DNA of 64,000 bases from Channallabes apus (GCA_030522415.1 CM060121.1:24514142-24578141); one strand, 5' to 3'; shown: positions 21,846-32,673, numbered from the stretch's first letter. The notes: generated by a model from the sequence alone, not told the origin. Numbers and translations: made by a program.

Positions 21846-22645
21846 TATGAACAGAACATGATAATGACTATTCCATCAGTTTTTAAAATGTAAGCTACTG
21901 TAGAGTTGTGGTACACTGTGTGTTTCATACAACTTGGGAAAAGTTTTAGAATATGCAAAATTCACCATGTTTAATTATTATACAGTAAACCCTCTGTTGG
22001 TGTTTAGATCTTGAATTGCTTCACTTCAAAGAATATTTACAAACAACCACCTTGATTAATATTAATGAAGGCCATTTACATTAAGGTCATAGTATTCATT
22101 ATCATGATGCGTTAACAAGATGTTACTTACAAAGTATTTGTGAAATAGGTATATTTTTTGACCCTTTAAAATGTTAGTGTAAGTGTAAATAAAATACATG
22201 TACAGTGTACAATGTACAGATACATTGAATGCTTGTGGAATTTTATAAGTACAAAATAAATAGGATGCAGATACATGAAAGCAATTTTTTGTTTGGAAAT
22301 GTACATGACTTGCGGCATTTGCATGTATCCAGAAGTATTGCTGAATATAAATTCTTGCGAAGTGAAGACTTGAAGATCTGCTTCTTCTGAGACATGATAC
22401 GACTGACTGAATCTTTTCAAAATTATGCTCACATTATGCTGTGGATGATGTACTGTAGCACAGTCAGAAGAAAGACCTACTGTATCCATTTATTCTGCTT
22501 GTGTTGCTATGATTGATGTGAGAGTGCAGGTATACCATCCCACTTTCCCGAGAGAATAGGATCAATCGCTCTCTAGCATCCTCTGGGAGTCGAGCTCACA
22601 ATCTCCTGAATATAGAATCAATCTCAAAATTAACAGTAGTTTTTA
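21846..22645. other. No recognised feature
   Basis: AT-rich non-coding DNA on both strands; the minus open stretch at 22166-22489 has no recognisable domain. Confidence 0.35.
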
Positions 22646-22649
22646 TACA

Positions 22650-22765
22650 TTGAGTTGCGTCAGGAAGGGCATCCGGCGTAAAACCTATGCCAAAGTTGTT
22701 GTGCAGACTGGATATTCCACTGTGGCGACCCCTTGCCGGGAGCAGCCGAAAAACCAACAACAACA
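22650..22765 (+). repeat. SINE 3' tail (tRNA-Gly SINE/LINE-shared type)
   Basis: GGAAGGGCATCCGGCGTAAA, CCACTGTGGCGACCCC and GGGAGCAGCCGAAAAACCAA match the body and tail of the SINE at 12213. No tRNA head is present. The CTGTGGCGACCCC...AGCCGAAA end is shared with the LINE at 56710-57035. Confidence 0.75.
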
Positions 22766-22829
22766 TTTATACATTAGTTCTCTATTACATAACCTGTGAA
22801 CTCAGTTTTGATTTAAAAGCATTTGCAAA

Positions 22830-23230
22830 TGAACACGTTTGATTTCCCCACTTTGGGGGAATCCATCATGTTATACCAACTGCTTTGCTTAAAAACATTT
22901 TTAATCCTTGTTTTAAAGTAAGTTTTAAACTAACAATTCTTAATATTAACAAAACCAAAAACAGGACAATGTCAGTAATCCAAACAGGCAAAATCAGACA
23001 CACTGCACCAAACTTTAAGACAGAAGAGACACAAGACAAAGAACAAAGTAAAACACTGGCTATACATAGACAGACCAATCAAGCTTAATAAGTGGCAGGT
23101 GAATATAATCAGGACCATATGCCTGGGGTGAATTGCATGCTGGGAAACTGAGTCTGGAACAAAATGCCAACACACCGTAAAAGTCTTACAAAAACCAAAA
23201 GTCAATAACATCAACCAGGTACAGTTAGAA
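22830..23230 (-). repeat. Possible LTR fragment
   Basis: On the minus strand the stretch CTCAGTTTCCCAGCATGC, then CACCTGCCACTTATTAAGC, TATGTATAGCC and a T/G-rich run resembles the order seen in the solo LTRs here (cap-proximal GTTTCCCAG, CACCTG, TATA). No ends or duplication could be fixed, so the call is tentative. Confidence 0.25.
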
Positions 23231-23315
23231 AAAGAACCAGGACATTTTCTTAGTTGATGCGTAACCACTTCAAGACTGACTAAATTCCAGTGTTATTGAG
23301 TGACCAAGAACCATA

Positions 23316-23612
23316 AAGATCATCACTCACTCACTCTCACTTTGTCTGTACCACTCCATCCTGTACAGATGATTGACGGGGGTCCAGAGCCTATCCTAGG
23401 AAACTGAGGGCATGAGACAGGGCACACACATATACACACTCACATGCTCATTTGCATACTATGGGAAATGCGGGATTTCCAATCAGTCCAAGCTGCATGT
23501 CTTTGGACTGTGGGAGGAAACTGGAGCACCTGGAGGAAACCCATACAGGATGGGGAGAACATGCAAACTCCATGTACACAGACCCAAGGAGGTGCAAGGT
23601 GACACACTGCAA
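23316..23612 (-). repeat. DANA-like SINE
   Basis: Contains CATGTCTTTGGACTGTGGGA, GGAGAACATGCAAACTCCAT and CCATACAGGATGGG, with the consensus-type tail CCATCCTGTACAG at the low-coordinate side. The tRNA head is incomplete. Confidence 0.7.
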
Positions 23613-23900
23613 GTTTTACCATGAAGAAAGATCAGCTGTTAAATTCTTTTATCTTCATTTGTCATATAGAGCAGCTTAATTCACAGACATGGAAGTTGAA
23701 GTTAAATTGTCATTTGCAGGATAAAGTGTCAGAAAGCATGCTTCTGTACAGTATGTGTGTATTAGTGAGAAATGTACTGTACGTACATTCATCATCCGCT
23801 TTGTTTACTGGCTCTAAAGTGAGTCTAGAGAATAGTAACACTTTGCAGTAGTCAAAATTTAAAAAAAAAGTAATGCAGATAAGATCGATATGTTCATATT

Positions 23901-24108
23901 GTGGCGTGGGCGGGGCGGTGGCTGACGAATGTCATGTCTTGCGGGGGTTCTCTATGTGTCCACCATGAGAGAGAAGGGTGTTTAGGTTAGTGGCTTCGGC
24001 CAAGTTGGGCGTGTGTATGTGTGTGTACTACTCCCCAGCCATTTGCATTGGGGAGCAAGTAAGCTCACTCGTCCTCCAAGATCCCTGCTAGCGTCGAAAA
24101 ACGCTACA
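23901..24108 (+). mobile_element. Putative short solo LTR with ATATT duplication
   Basis: The block TGTGGCGTGGGCGGGGCGGT ... GAAAAACGCTACA has TG/CA-like ends and stands out as GC-rich. ATATT occurs at 23896-23900 and 24109-24113 (the first T of TGTGG is shared). No second copy exists in the window, so family assignment is open. Confidence 0.4.
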
Positions 24109-24284
24109 ATATTATTCCTTTAGAAGGAGGGGTTTTAATTAACAGGAACACAGAAGACAACAGCTTGCTGCTACTATCTCAATTGTGTACCTGTGCCAGA
24201 TTGTCAGATATGTCAGGATTTAAGATTATGGACAGTATGATGATGATTAATTCACATTCAAATTAAAATGTTATGTCACATACA

Positions 24285-24480
24285 CAACCATACACGCTAT
24301 GCCATGCAGTGAATTAGTACAGAATAAAACCAGGCAGCATGTGCTGTTATAGAAAAATAATCCAAACCAGTGTGATGTGAAGCTAGCTAAAGGTACTGTC
24401 TCCAACCCAAACCCACTTTTTGATTTGATTTGGCACTTTTGATTTGATTCTCCTTTTGAAATCTCTGATACAACAACAAT
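24285..24480. repeat. Unclassified repeat, second copy at 36290-36460
   Basis: GTGCTGTTATAGAAAAATAA followed by TCCAA, TGTGATGT, CCAACCCAAACCC and TACAAC.ACAATTTGGCA is shared in order with 36333-36440. Both copies are non-coding and AT-rich. Confidence 0.5.
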
Positions 24481-24719
24481 TTGGCAACATTATTGCCAAA
24501 TAAATTTTATTAAATTAAAAATTATTGTTTTTTTTTTTACAGTTTATAATTGTCTAATTAACATTTTTATGTTGTTATAAAAACAGTTTATTCCCGCCAA
24601 ATTCCAGGGTTTACATTGTAACAAATACGGATCATAACCATGTTTTTTACAGCTCAGAACTGTCTAATTTAAAGATTTATGTTGTAATAATAACGTTTTT
24701 TTTTCATCTGAGTACCCAC

Positions 24720-24918
24720 ACACTCTCACCCATCATCTATACAACTTTATCCTATATATTGGTGGGGGTGGGGGTTATTAGCACCTGGAGGAAACCCACC
24801 AAGCATGGGGAGAACATACAAACTCCATGCACACAGAGATGGGAATCGAGCCTGGCCGGGAATCGAAACCGGACCCTGGTGGTGGAAGACGACAGTGCTA
24901 ACCACTAAACTAACATGC
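24720..24918 (-). repeat. DANA-like SINE, internal deletion
   Basis: GGAGAACATACAAACTCCAT, GGGAATCGAGCCTGGCCGGG and AGTGCTAACCACTAAACTAA give the tRNA-like head on minus. Between it and the 3' end (ATACAACTTTATCCTATATA) the centre is shortened. Confidence 0.7.
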
Positions 24919-24988
24919 TTGCTACACAATTGCTGTCGTTGTTGTTGGACTATTTGTTTTATTATGAATAACCACAGTGAATTCATTC

Positions 24989-25352
24989 TGTAACGGTTAA
25001 CCCCTAGAGGGCGCCTAACGCCCGTGTATGTTTTGTGTTGTAGTTTGGTTTCGGTTGAGTTTTCACTTCAGTTCCCAGTTTGCACCTCGGTCAGGTGACG
25101 TAGAAGCTCACCTGAACCGAGGGAAGTTAATTTGATGATTGTTTGTGTTTAGTATATATAGCCTGACTGAATCTCAGTCAGGCGTCTAGCATTTGTCTTA
25201 AATTGTTTAGTTTGTGTTGGAGTGACCAGGTTTTGTTTATGTTTTGTAATATCAAAATAAAGGAACGTTTGTTAACCGTCAGCTCGCCTCCTCCGCATTC
25301 ATGCCACGAAAGCGCACCCGACACAGACAGGTTAGAGAGGAGAAACATGACA
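24989..25352 (+). mobile_element. Solo LTR with 5-bp TSD CATTC
   Basis: Starts TGTAACGGTTAACCCCTAGA and ends GAAACATGACA. CATTC flanks it at 24984-24988 and 25353-25357, so it inserted and recombined on its own and is not the partner of the similar LTR at 28584. It has ACCTCGGTCAGGTGA/TCACCTGAACCGAGG, TATATATAGCC followed by a GCCTGACTGA/TCAGTCAGGC hairpin, and AATAAA at about 25256. Confidence 0.9.
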
Positions 25353-25850
25353 CATTCAGCAATTCTGTGAAAGCATTATTTTATCACACTAGCCGGGAGC
25401 TAAAAGAGATAGAAGTTACATTGCTAAGCATTCGGATTTTACTGTTAAGAAACTATTAAGAGTACTTTTATACTAATTGATGAATACAAACCTAAATCAA
25501 ATCATCAAAACCCGTCAAAAGTTATTCAAGACTCGGGCATCAGCATGGCCCCATGTATTTTTTTAATAAAGACAGCAAAACAATATTTAAATTCTCAAAA
25601 TCAAATATACAAATGTCAGGGTGGACATTTTTTGGGCAGACAATCTAAGTATAGGGGTGGCGGCGGGCAAAGTGGCGCGTGCTAGCGGCACGTCCAGGCA
25701 TTCCACAGTCATCAAAGGGTGGAATACCATTCACAAATTTGAAGTCCTTGGTTAATGTAAATTAGATGGCTATAAACCGTAGAAAAAACTATTAATATCC
25801 GTAAAATATACAGTATAATGAGTGCAATCCCGTACAAACAATAGTGTTGC
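25353..25850. other. No recognised gene
   Basis: Unassigned DNA between the solo LTR and the hairpin element. A CAAGACTCGGGCATCAG-type stretch and a short GC-rich block near 25660-25700 carry no coding signal. Confidence 0.35.
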
Positions 25851-25925
25851 TACCGTATTTTTTACGTAAAATTTCTGGCAACCGCAGCTGCCAGTTTTTT
25901 ACCGTAAAATTTACGGTTTATTTAT
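25851..25925. repeat. Foldback repeat (ACCGTAAAAT...) abutting the minisatellite
   Basis: ACCGTATTTTTTACG and CTGGCAACCGCAGCTGCCAG, then ACCGTAAAATTTACGGT, form a near-palindrome centred on GCAGCTGC. It is typical of a short fish foldback/MITE sequence. The 30-bp array starts immediately after it. Confidence 0.55.
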
Positions 25926-28430
25926 AAACGTTGTCGTTGAGCGCGGTGCACGCTCCAACACTGCCGTTGAGCTCTGCACAAGCTCCAACGTTGTCGTCGA
26001 GCGCAGTGCACGCTCCAACATTACCGTTGAGCTCTGCACAAGCTCCAACGTTGTCGTCGAGCGCAGTGCACGCTCCAATGTCGTCGAGCGCAGTGCATGC
26101 TCCAACGTCGCCGAGCGCAGTGCACGCTCCAACGTTGTCGTCGAGCGCAGTGCACGCTCCAACGTCGTCGAGCGTAGTGCAAGCTCCAACGTTGTCGACG
26201 AGCGCAGTGCACGCTCCAAAACCGCTGTTGAGCTCTGCACAAGCTCCAACGTCGTCATCGAGCGCAGTGCACGCTCCAACGCCGCTGTTGAGCTCTGCAC
26301 AAGCTCCAACGTTGTCGTCGAGCGCAGTGCACGCTCCAACACTGCTGTTGAGCTCTGCACAAGCTCCAACGTTGTCGTCGAGCGCAGTGCACGCTCCAAC
26401 GTTGTCGCCGAGCGCAGTGCACGCTCCAACACTGCTGTTGAGCTCTGCACAAGCTCCAACGTTGTCGTCGAGCGCAGTGCACGCTCCAACACTGCTGTTG
26501 AGCTCTGCACAAGCTCCAACGTTGTCGTCGAGCGCAGTGCATGCTCCAACACTGCTGTTGAGCTCTGCACAAGCTCCAACGTTGTCGTCGAGCGCGGTGC
26601 ACGCTGCAACACTGCTGTTGAGCTCTGCACAAGCTCCAACGTTGTCGTCGAGCGCAGTGCACGCTCCAACATTACCGTTGAGCTCTGCACAAGCTCCAAC
26701 GTTGTCGTCGAGCGCGGTGCACGCTCCAACATTACCGTTGAGCTCTGCACAAGCTCCAACGTTGTAGTCGAGCGCAGTGCACGCTCCAACGTCGTCGAGC
26801 GCAGTGCATGCTCCAACGTCGCCGAGCGCAGTGCACGCTCCAACGTTGTCGTCGAGCGCAGTGCACGCTCCAACGTCGTCGAGCGTAGTGCAAGCTCCAA
26901 CGTTGTCGACGAGCGCAGTGCACGCTCCAAAACCGCTGTTGAGCTCTGCACAAGCTCCAACGTCGTCATCGAGCGCAGTGCACGCTCCAACGCGGCTGTT
27001 GAGCTCTGCACAAGCTCCAACGTTGTCGTCGAGCGCAGTGCACGCTCCAACGTTGTCGCCGAGCGCAGTGCACGCTCCAACACTGCTGTTGAGCTCTGCA
27101 CAAGCTCCAACGTTGTCGTCGAGCGCGGTGCACGCTCCAACACCGCTGTTGAGCTCTGCACAAGCTCCAACGCCGTCGTCGAGCGCCGTGCACGCTCCAA
27201 CGCCGTCGTCGAGCGCCGTGCACGCTCCAACGCCGCAGTCGAGCGCCGTGCACGCTCCAACACTGCTGTTGAGCTATGCACAAGCTCCAACGCAGTCGTC
27301 GAGCTCTGCACAAGCTCCTACGTAGTCGTCGAGCTCTGCACAAGCTCCTACGCAGTCGCCGAGCTCTGCACAAGCTCCAACGTTGTCGTCGAGCGCAGTG
27401 CACGCTCCAACACTGCCGTTGAGCTCTGCACAAGCTCCAACGTTGTCGTCGAGCGCGGTGCACGCTCCAACACCGCTGTTGAGCTCTGCACAAGCTCCAA
27501 CGACCGCCGTCGAGCGCCGAGTACGCTCCAACGCTTCAGTCGAGCGCCGTGCACGCTCCAACGCTGCAGTCGAGCGCCGTGCACGCTCCAACGCTGCAGT
27601 CGAGCGCCGTGCACGCTCCAACACTGCTGTTGAGCTCTGCACAAGCTCCAACGTTGTCGTCGAGCGCAGTGCACGCTCCAACACTACTGTTGAGCGCTGC
27701 ACAAGCTCCAACGTTGTCGTCGAGCGCAGTGCACGCTCCAACACTGCTGTTGAGCTCTGCACAAGCTCCAACGTTGTCGTCGAGCGCAGTGCACGCTCCA
27801 ACACCGCTGTTGAGCTCTGCACAAGCTCCAACGTTGTCGTCGAGCGCCGTGCACGCTCCAACGCCGCAGTCGAGCGCAGCGCATGCTCCAACGTTGACGT
27901 CGAGCGCCATGCACGCTCCAACACTGCTGTTGAGCTATGCACAAGCTCCAACGCAGTCGTCGAACACAGTGACAGTTCCAACGCAGTCCTCGAGCTCTGC
28001 ACAAGCTCCTACGCAGTCGTCGAGCTCTGCACAAGCTCCTACGCAGTCGCCGAGCTCTGCACAAGCTCCAACCTCGTCGTCGAACGCCGAGTACGCTCCA
28101 ACGCCGCCGTCGAGCGCCGAGTACGCTCCAACGCCGCCGTCGAGCGCCGAGTACGCTCCAACGCCGCCGTCGAGCGCCGAGTACGCTCCAACGCCGCCGT
28201 CGAGCGCCGAGTACGCTCCAACGCCGCCGTCGAGCGCCGAGTACGCTCCAACGCCGCCGTCGAGCTCAGCACAAGCACCAACGCCGCTGTCGAGCTCAGC
28301 ACAAGCACCAACGTCGTCCGCGAGCTCAGTGCATACTCTAACGCCGTCGTCGAGCGCAGTGCACGCTTCGATGCCGTCGTCGAGCGCAGTGCATGCTCCA
28401 ACGCCGTCGTCGAGCGCAGTGACAGCTCTG
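25926..28430. repeat. 2.5-kb minisatellite, 30-bp units in 60-bp higher order
   Basis: About 80 units alternate between GTTGTCGTCGAGCGCAGTGC plus ACGCTCCAAC and CTGCTGTTGAGCTCTGCACA plus AGCTCCAACA, giving a 60-bp higher-order period. Some units are 27 bp. A block at about 26081-26300 is repeated 711 bp downstream. Near the right end the unit becomes GCCGCCGTCGAGCGCCGAGT plus ACGCTCCAAC. Because units are multiples of three without stops, long frames stay open on both strands. Plus-strand frames are broken by TAG near 26764 and 27323 and by an extra base near 27511, so I do not call a protein. Confidence 0.9.
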
Positions 28431-28583
28431 CAATGGCCGAGCACATCTCCAGCCCAGCCTCTGCCAAGCACGTCTCCAGCCCTGTCACCCAGCCCCCTGG
28501 TCAGGGAAGATAAGGTAGAACATTGGGGTGGGTGTCCAGGACCTCCGGTGATGCTCCGGAGGAGCATTTTTTGGGGGGGATAC
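28431..28583 (+). other. 3' internal end and polypurine tract of LTR element
   Basis: Unique sequence follows the array and stays open in one plus frame (PAQPLPSTSPALSPSPLV, then GWxxRTS-type text) to a stop inside the LTR. TTTTTTGGGGGGGA (about 28567-28580) just before the LTR is a polypurine tract for plus-strand DNA priming. This ties the array to the 3' internal region of the retroelement. Confidence 0.65.
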
Positions 28584-28933
28584 TGTGACGGTTAACCCCT
28601 AGAGGGCGCCTAACGCCCATTTTTGGTTTCGTTTTGTAGTTTGTTTGTGTTTTGTGTTTAACTTCAGTTCCCAGTGTGCACCTCGGTCAGGTGACGTAGA
28701 AGCTCACCTGAACCGAGGTAAGCCAATTATTAGTTGATTTGTTTGTGTTTAAATAGCCTGACTGAACAGCAGTCAGGCGTCTAGCTTTTGTTATAGTTAA
28801 TTTCCGTTTGTGTTTGGATGTTTGTTTTTCTTTATGTTAAATAAAAAAAACAAAGCATTGAACCGTCAGCTCGCTTCCTCCGCATTCATGCCACGCACAC
28901 ACTCCAGACGCAGACACAGTAGGAAACGTGACA
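28584..28933 (+). mobile_element. 3' LTR of the minisatellite-bearing gypsy-type element
   Basis: Starts TGTGACGGTTAACCCCTAGA and ends GAAACGTGACA; close relative of the solo LTR at 24989 with the same hairpin, TATA-adjacent GCCTGACTGA...CAGTCAGGC and AATAAA. A polypurine tract precedes it, so it is a 3' LTR. On its right lies the middle of a different LTR (34724 homologue), but the matching left flank is absent from the window. Confidence 0.85.
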
Positions 28934-29181
28934 CCCCATCTTACAATAACACGGACTTGGACTTTCATACATACGCACTTACACACTCGCATACACCACT
29001 GACATTGTATATATTTGTTGATATTTTGTATATATTATTTTTTCGTTGCACTTCATTTGTTTGTTTGTCTTTTGTATATAATACACTTTGGTTTGGTTTT
29101 GGAAGTTGTTGTTGTCACCGTCTTTCCTTGCTCCGCGAAGGTTGCGCAATACCGGAAGTGAGTGTAATCAGCCTGTATTTA
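28934..29181 (+). repeat. 5' LTR of second LTR element (B), left remnant
   Basis: Matches 34724-34970 of the 3' LTR almost base for base (CCCCATCTTACAATAACACG ... CAGCCTGTATTTA). The first about 400 bp of this LTR are missing, replaced by the neighbouring LTR at 28584. It is interrupted on the right by a LINE. Confidence 0.85.
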
Positions 29182-32100
29182 ATTCAAATTCAAATTCAAA
29201 TTTTATTTGTCACATACACAGTCATACACAGTATAATATGCAGTGAAATGCTTATACGACCGCCAGTGACCTTAAAAAGAAAATAAAAGCTTGTACGTAA
29301 AATAAATAATCAATAAAAAGGAAATACTAAAGAAATAATTTTAACTAGTAAAATTAACTGTACAATAAGGGCATAATAAAATATTGCAAAATATAGAAAT
29401 ATAGGGTAGATAGAGTATATATGTATATAGAATTAAAGTGTCAGTGGTTGTGCAAATATGCATGAAAGGTGACATGTGCAATTGTCCAGATGTATAAATA
29501 TTTAGTGCAAGTGTGTATGAATGTGTCCATGATTGTCCAGTCAGTGTTATGAGCTTAAAAGATGTTATTAGTCCTGTGTGGAGGTGTGATTGAGAGACCT
29601 TATCGCCTGCGGGAAGAAGCTCCTCCTCAGCCTCTCTGTGTTGGCCTTTAAGGAGCGGAATCGCTTCCCAGACCGCAACAAAGAGAACAGTCCATTACTG
29701 GAGTGACTGAGGTCCTTCATGATCTTCCTGGCCTTAGTCCAGCACCGCTTGCTGTAGATCGAGTACAGGTCAGGGAGCTCACTGCGGATGATGCGCTCGG
29801 CTGATCGCACCACCCTCTGTAGAGCTCGTCTGTCCTGCATGGTGCTGTTCCCGAACCAGGTCGTGATGTTTCCCGTCAGGTGCAGGAGTAGAAGTTCCTG
29901 AGCACCTTGGAGGGCAGTCTAAAGTCTCTCAAGCGTCTGAGGTGGTAGAGACGCTGCCGGGCTTTTTTCACCACAGTGTTGATGTGACAGGACCATGACA
30001 GGTCCTGCGTGATGTGAACACCGAGGTATCTGAAGCTGTCCACTCTCTCCACTGGGCTCCTGTTGATGACGGGGGTCTGGTAGTTCCTCTCCTGCTTTGT
30101 ACTAAAGTCCACTATCAGCTCCTTTGTCTTACTGACGTTCAGGATGAGATTGTTCCTCTGGCACCAGTTCTCCAGATTTCCAATCTCCTCTAGGTAGTCC
30201 AACTCATCATTGTTGGTGATCAGTCCGACCACGACGGTGTCGTCAGCAAACTTGATGATGGAGGTGGAGTTGGTAGTGGCCACGCAGTCGTGGGTGTACA
30301 AAGAGTACAGCAGGGGGCTCAGAACACAACCCTGGGTGGCTCCAGTGCTGAGAGTGAGGGAGGCTGCGACATGTCCGCCCATCCTTACTGCCTGTGGTCT
30401 GCCAGTTAGGAACTTGGAGATCCACTGACACAGAGATGAGCTGAGTCCCAGGTGCTCCAGCTTGGTGGTGAGTGTGGAGGGAATTATGGTATTAAAAGCA
30501 GAGCTGTAGTCGATGAAGAGCATTTTAACATAATTCCCTTTCCTAGTGTCCAGGTGAGTGAGTGATGTGTGGAGGAGATGAGAGATTGCATCGTCTGTGG
30601 AGCGGTTCTGACGGTATGCAAACTGTAGTGGGTCCAGTGTGTCGGGTAGTGAAGAAATGATGAAGTCTCTGATAATGCGTTCAAAGCACTTCATCACTAC
30701 TGAGGTGAGGGCTACAGGGCAATAGTCATTGAGGGAAGCAGGATGTGGTTTCTTCGGGACAGGAACAATGATGGACTCTTTGAAGCATGTGGGGATCACC
30801 GACTGAGATAGAGAGATGTTGAATATCTCAGTGAACACAGGTGCTAGCTGGTCTGCGCAGGCTCTGAGGATACGGCCTGAGATGCCGTCTGGTCCTGCTG
30901 CTTTCCTGGTGTTCACTCTCCTGAAGGCTCTCCTTACGTCGTGCTCGGAGATGATGAGCGCGTTCCCGGTGCTGGCAGTGTCTTCCTGTCTGCAGCTGTT
31001 AGCGCCGTTAGCATTAGCGCCGTTAGCATTATCGCCGTTAGCATTAGCATCGCTAGCGTCTTTAGCTGCAGCCTCGAAGCGAGCATAGAAGGTGTTGAGC
31101 TCGTCTGCCAGAGTCGCGTCCGCGTTCGTCATACCGGATGTTGGTGCTTTATAATCCGTTATTGTTCTCAGTCCCTGCAACAGGCTCCTAGAGTCACTCT
31201 GTTGAAGCTGTGACTCTAGTTTTCTCCCGTAGCGCTGCTTCGCCTCTTTCACCGCTTTCCGCACGTTATATGGCGCAGCCTTGTACGGTTCCCTGTCCCC
31301 CGACGCAAGTCCCGTGTTGTAGGCAGCTGTACGAGATCTCAGAGCGTCGCGGATGGTTTTATCCACCCACGGCTTCTGGTTGGGAAACGTTCTGATAGTC
31401 TTTTTCTCCACCGTATCGTCTACCAGCTTCCCAATAAATCCCACAACCGCTTCCGTAAACACGCTGACGTCATCATCGGAGCTGTTTCTGAACATGTCCC
31501 AGTCTGCGTCATCGAGTGCGTCCTGTAACGCGGCCACCGATTGGTCCGTCCAGCGCGCGACCTCCCTCTGAACCGGAACTTCGTGTTTTAGCCTTTGTTT
31601 ATATTTTGGCATGAGGAAGATGGCGGCGTGGTCGGATTTACCAAATGGTGGACGAGATTGTGCCTTGTAACTGTCTTTGACCGTAGTATAACAATGGTCC
31701 AGTGTCCTTTCACCCCTGGTGGGGCAGGTGATGTGCTGATAAAAGTTCGGCACTGCGCGTTTGAGGTTGGCACTATTAAAGTCCCCCGCCACAATGAGCG
31801 CAGCGTCCCGGTGTTGTGTCTGGTGCTGTGTGAGCGCCTCATGCAGCTCGCATAAGGCGGTGTCAGTGTCTGCTTGTGGTGGGATGTAAACGGCACTGAT
31901 TATGACCGATGTGAACTCCCGTGGAAGATAAAAAGGATGACACATGATGGACAGTAGTTCCAGGTTTGGTGTGCAGGAGCGTGTAAGAGGAACAACGCTC
32001 GCGCTGTTGCACCAGCTGTTGTTCACCATTAAGCACACGCCGCCTCCCCTTGACTTCCCCGTGTCCCGCGTCCTGTCCATGCGGTGGACCGAGAAGAACT

Positions 32101-32577
32101 CGGCTGGTTGTATGGCGTGGTCTGGCACCGCTGGGTTCAGCCATGTCTCGGTGAAGCAGAGGAGATTGCAGTCCCGAATGTCTCTCTGGAACTTTATCCT
32201 GGCCCTGAGGTCATCGAGTTTGTTTTCCAGTGACTGGACGTTGGCGAGCAGGATGCTAGGCAGAGGTGTGCGGTGTGCACGGGTTCTCAGCCGGTTCCTC
32301 ACAGCAGCTCGTCGCACTCGAGGCCTCCACTTCGCGTCGCGTCCATTGTTCTCCCTCAGGATCTCACTCGGCCAGATCGGATCCGGAGTTAAAAACGTCG
32401 AATTGTGAGTACATTGTATACCAATAGAAACAAGAGTGTCTCTATCATACGTAATGTACTCAATGGTGGTGATTTTGCCGATTTTTAAACACTGAAAACT
32501 AACTTAAAGAACAAAAACAAAGAAAAGGTGGTCGGACCAGTCGTGACGGCAGCCGACCTCACCGGCGCCATCTTGGA
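29182..32577 (-). mobile_element. Near-full-length L2/Maui-type LINE inside LTR B
   Basis: The 3' end is at the low-coordinate side with a repeated ATTCAA tail and TTTTATTTGTCACATACACA. The 5' end carries CCAAGATGGCGCC on the minus strand (32564-32576), the start I know from fish L2-type LINEs, where it may bind YY1. One long ORF with endonuclease and RT fills the middle. Both flanks are LTR B. The right junction shows an extra GATATAAGACCC copy rather than a clean target duplication. Confidence 0.85.
29560..32500 (-). pseudogene. LINE endonuclease-reverse transcriptase ORF, one frameshift
   Basis: The main frame runs uninterrupted from about 32500 down to 29876 (over 800 codons); no ATG is obvious at its start. 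The endonuclease shows LLANVQSLENKLDDLRARI, LCFTETWL, GDFNSANL and the SDH in FGKSDHAAIF. RT shows AAGPDGISGRILRACADQLA, YCPVALTSVVMKCFERI, LFIDYSSAFNTI, GATQGCVLSPLLYSLYTHD and IKFADDTVVV (catalytic FADD). After FYSC a small deletion (about 13 nt by family comparison from memory) shifts the frame; the C-terminus LQRVVRSAERIIRSELPDL continues at 29568-29840. Otherwise well preserved. Confidence 0.85.
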
Positions 32578-32600
32578 TATAAGATATAAGACCCTTAGAT

Positions 32601-32652
32601 ATAAGACCCCGATTTAGTGTAATTAGCTCTAATAATAAATCTGAGCATTACA
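32601..32652 (+). repeat. 5' LTR B, right remnant with AATAAA
   Basis: GATATAAGACCCCGATTTAG, then CTCTAATAATAAATCTGAGC and ATTACA match the end of the 3' LTR at 34975-35026. It completes LTR B on the far side of the LINE. AATAAA serves as the likely poly(A) signal. Confidence 0.85.
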
Positions 32653-32655
32653 TAT

Positions 32656-32673
32656 TGGTGGCCCGTACGGGGA
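32656..32673 (+). promoter_or_regulatory. Primer-binding site, tRNA-Ile type
   Basis: TGGTGGCCCGTACGGGGA lies 3 nt after the LTR end. It is the exact complement of the 3' end of eukaryotic tRNA-Ile(AAU) including CCA, as I recall that tRNA. It would prime minus-strand cDNA of element B. Confidence 0.8.

Noticed and set aside
25911..28002. Long open frames (up to 466 codons) on the minus strand of the minisatellite
   Set aside because: The 30/27-bp repeat has no stop in several frames, so openness is automatic. No initiation, splice or domain evidence supports a minus-strand gene, and the adjacent LTR reads plus.
29568..29840. Separate small gene
   Set aside because: It is the out-of-frame C-terminus of the LINE ORF directly upstream on the minus strand.
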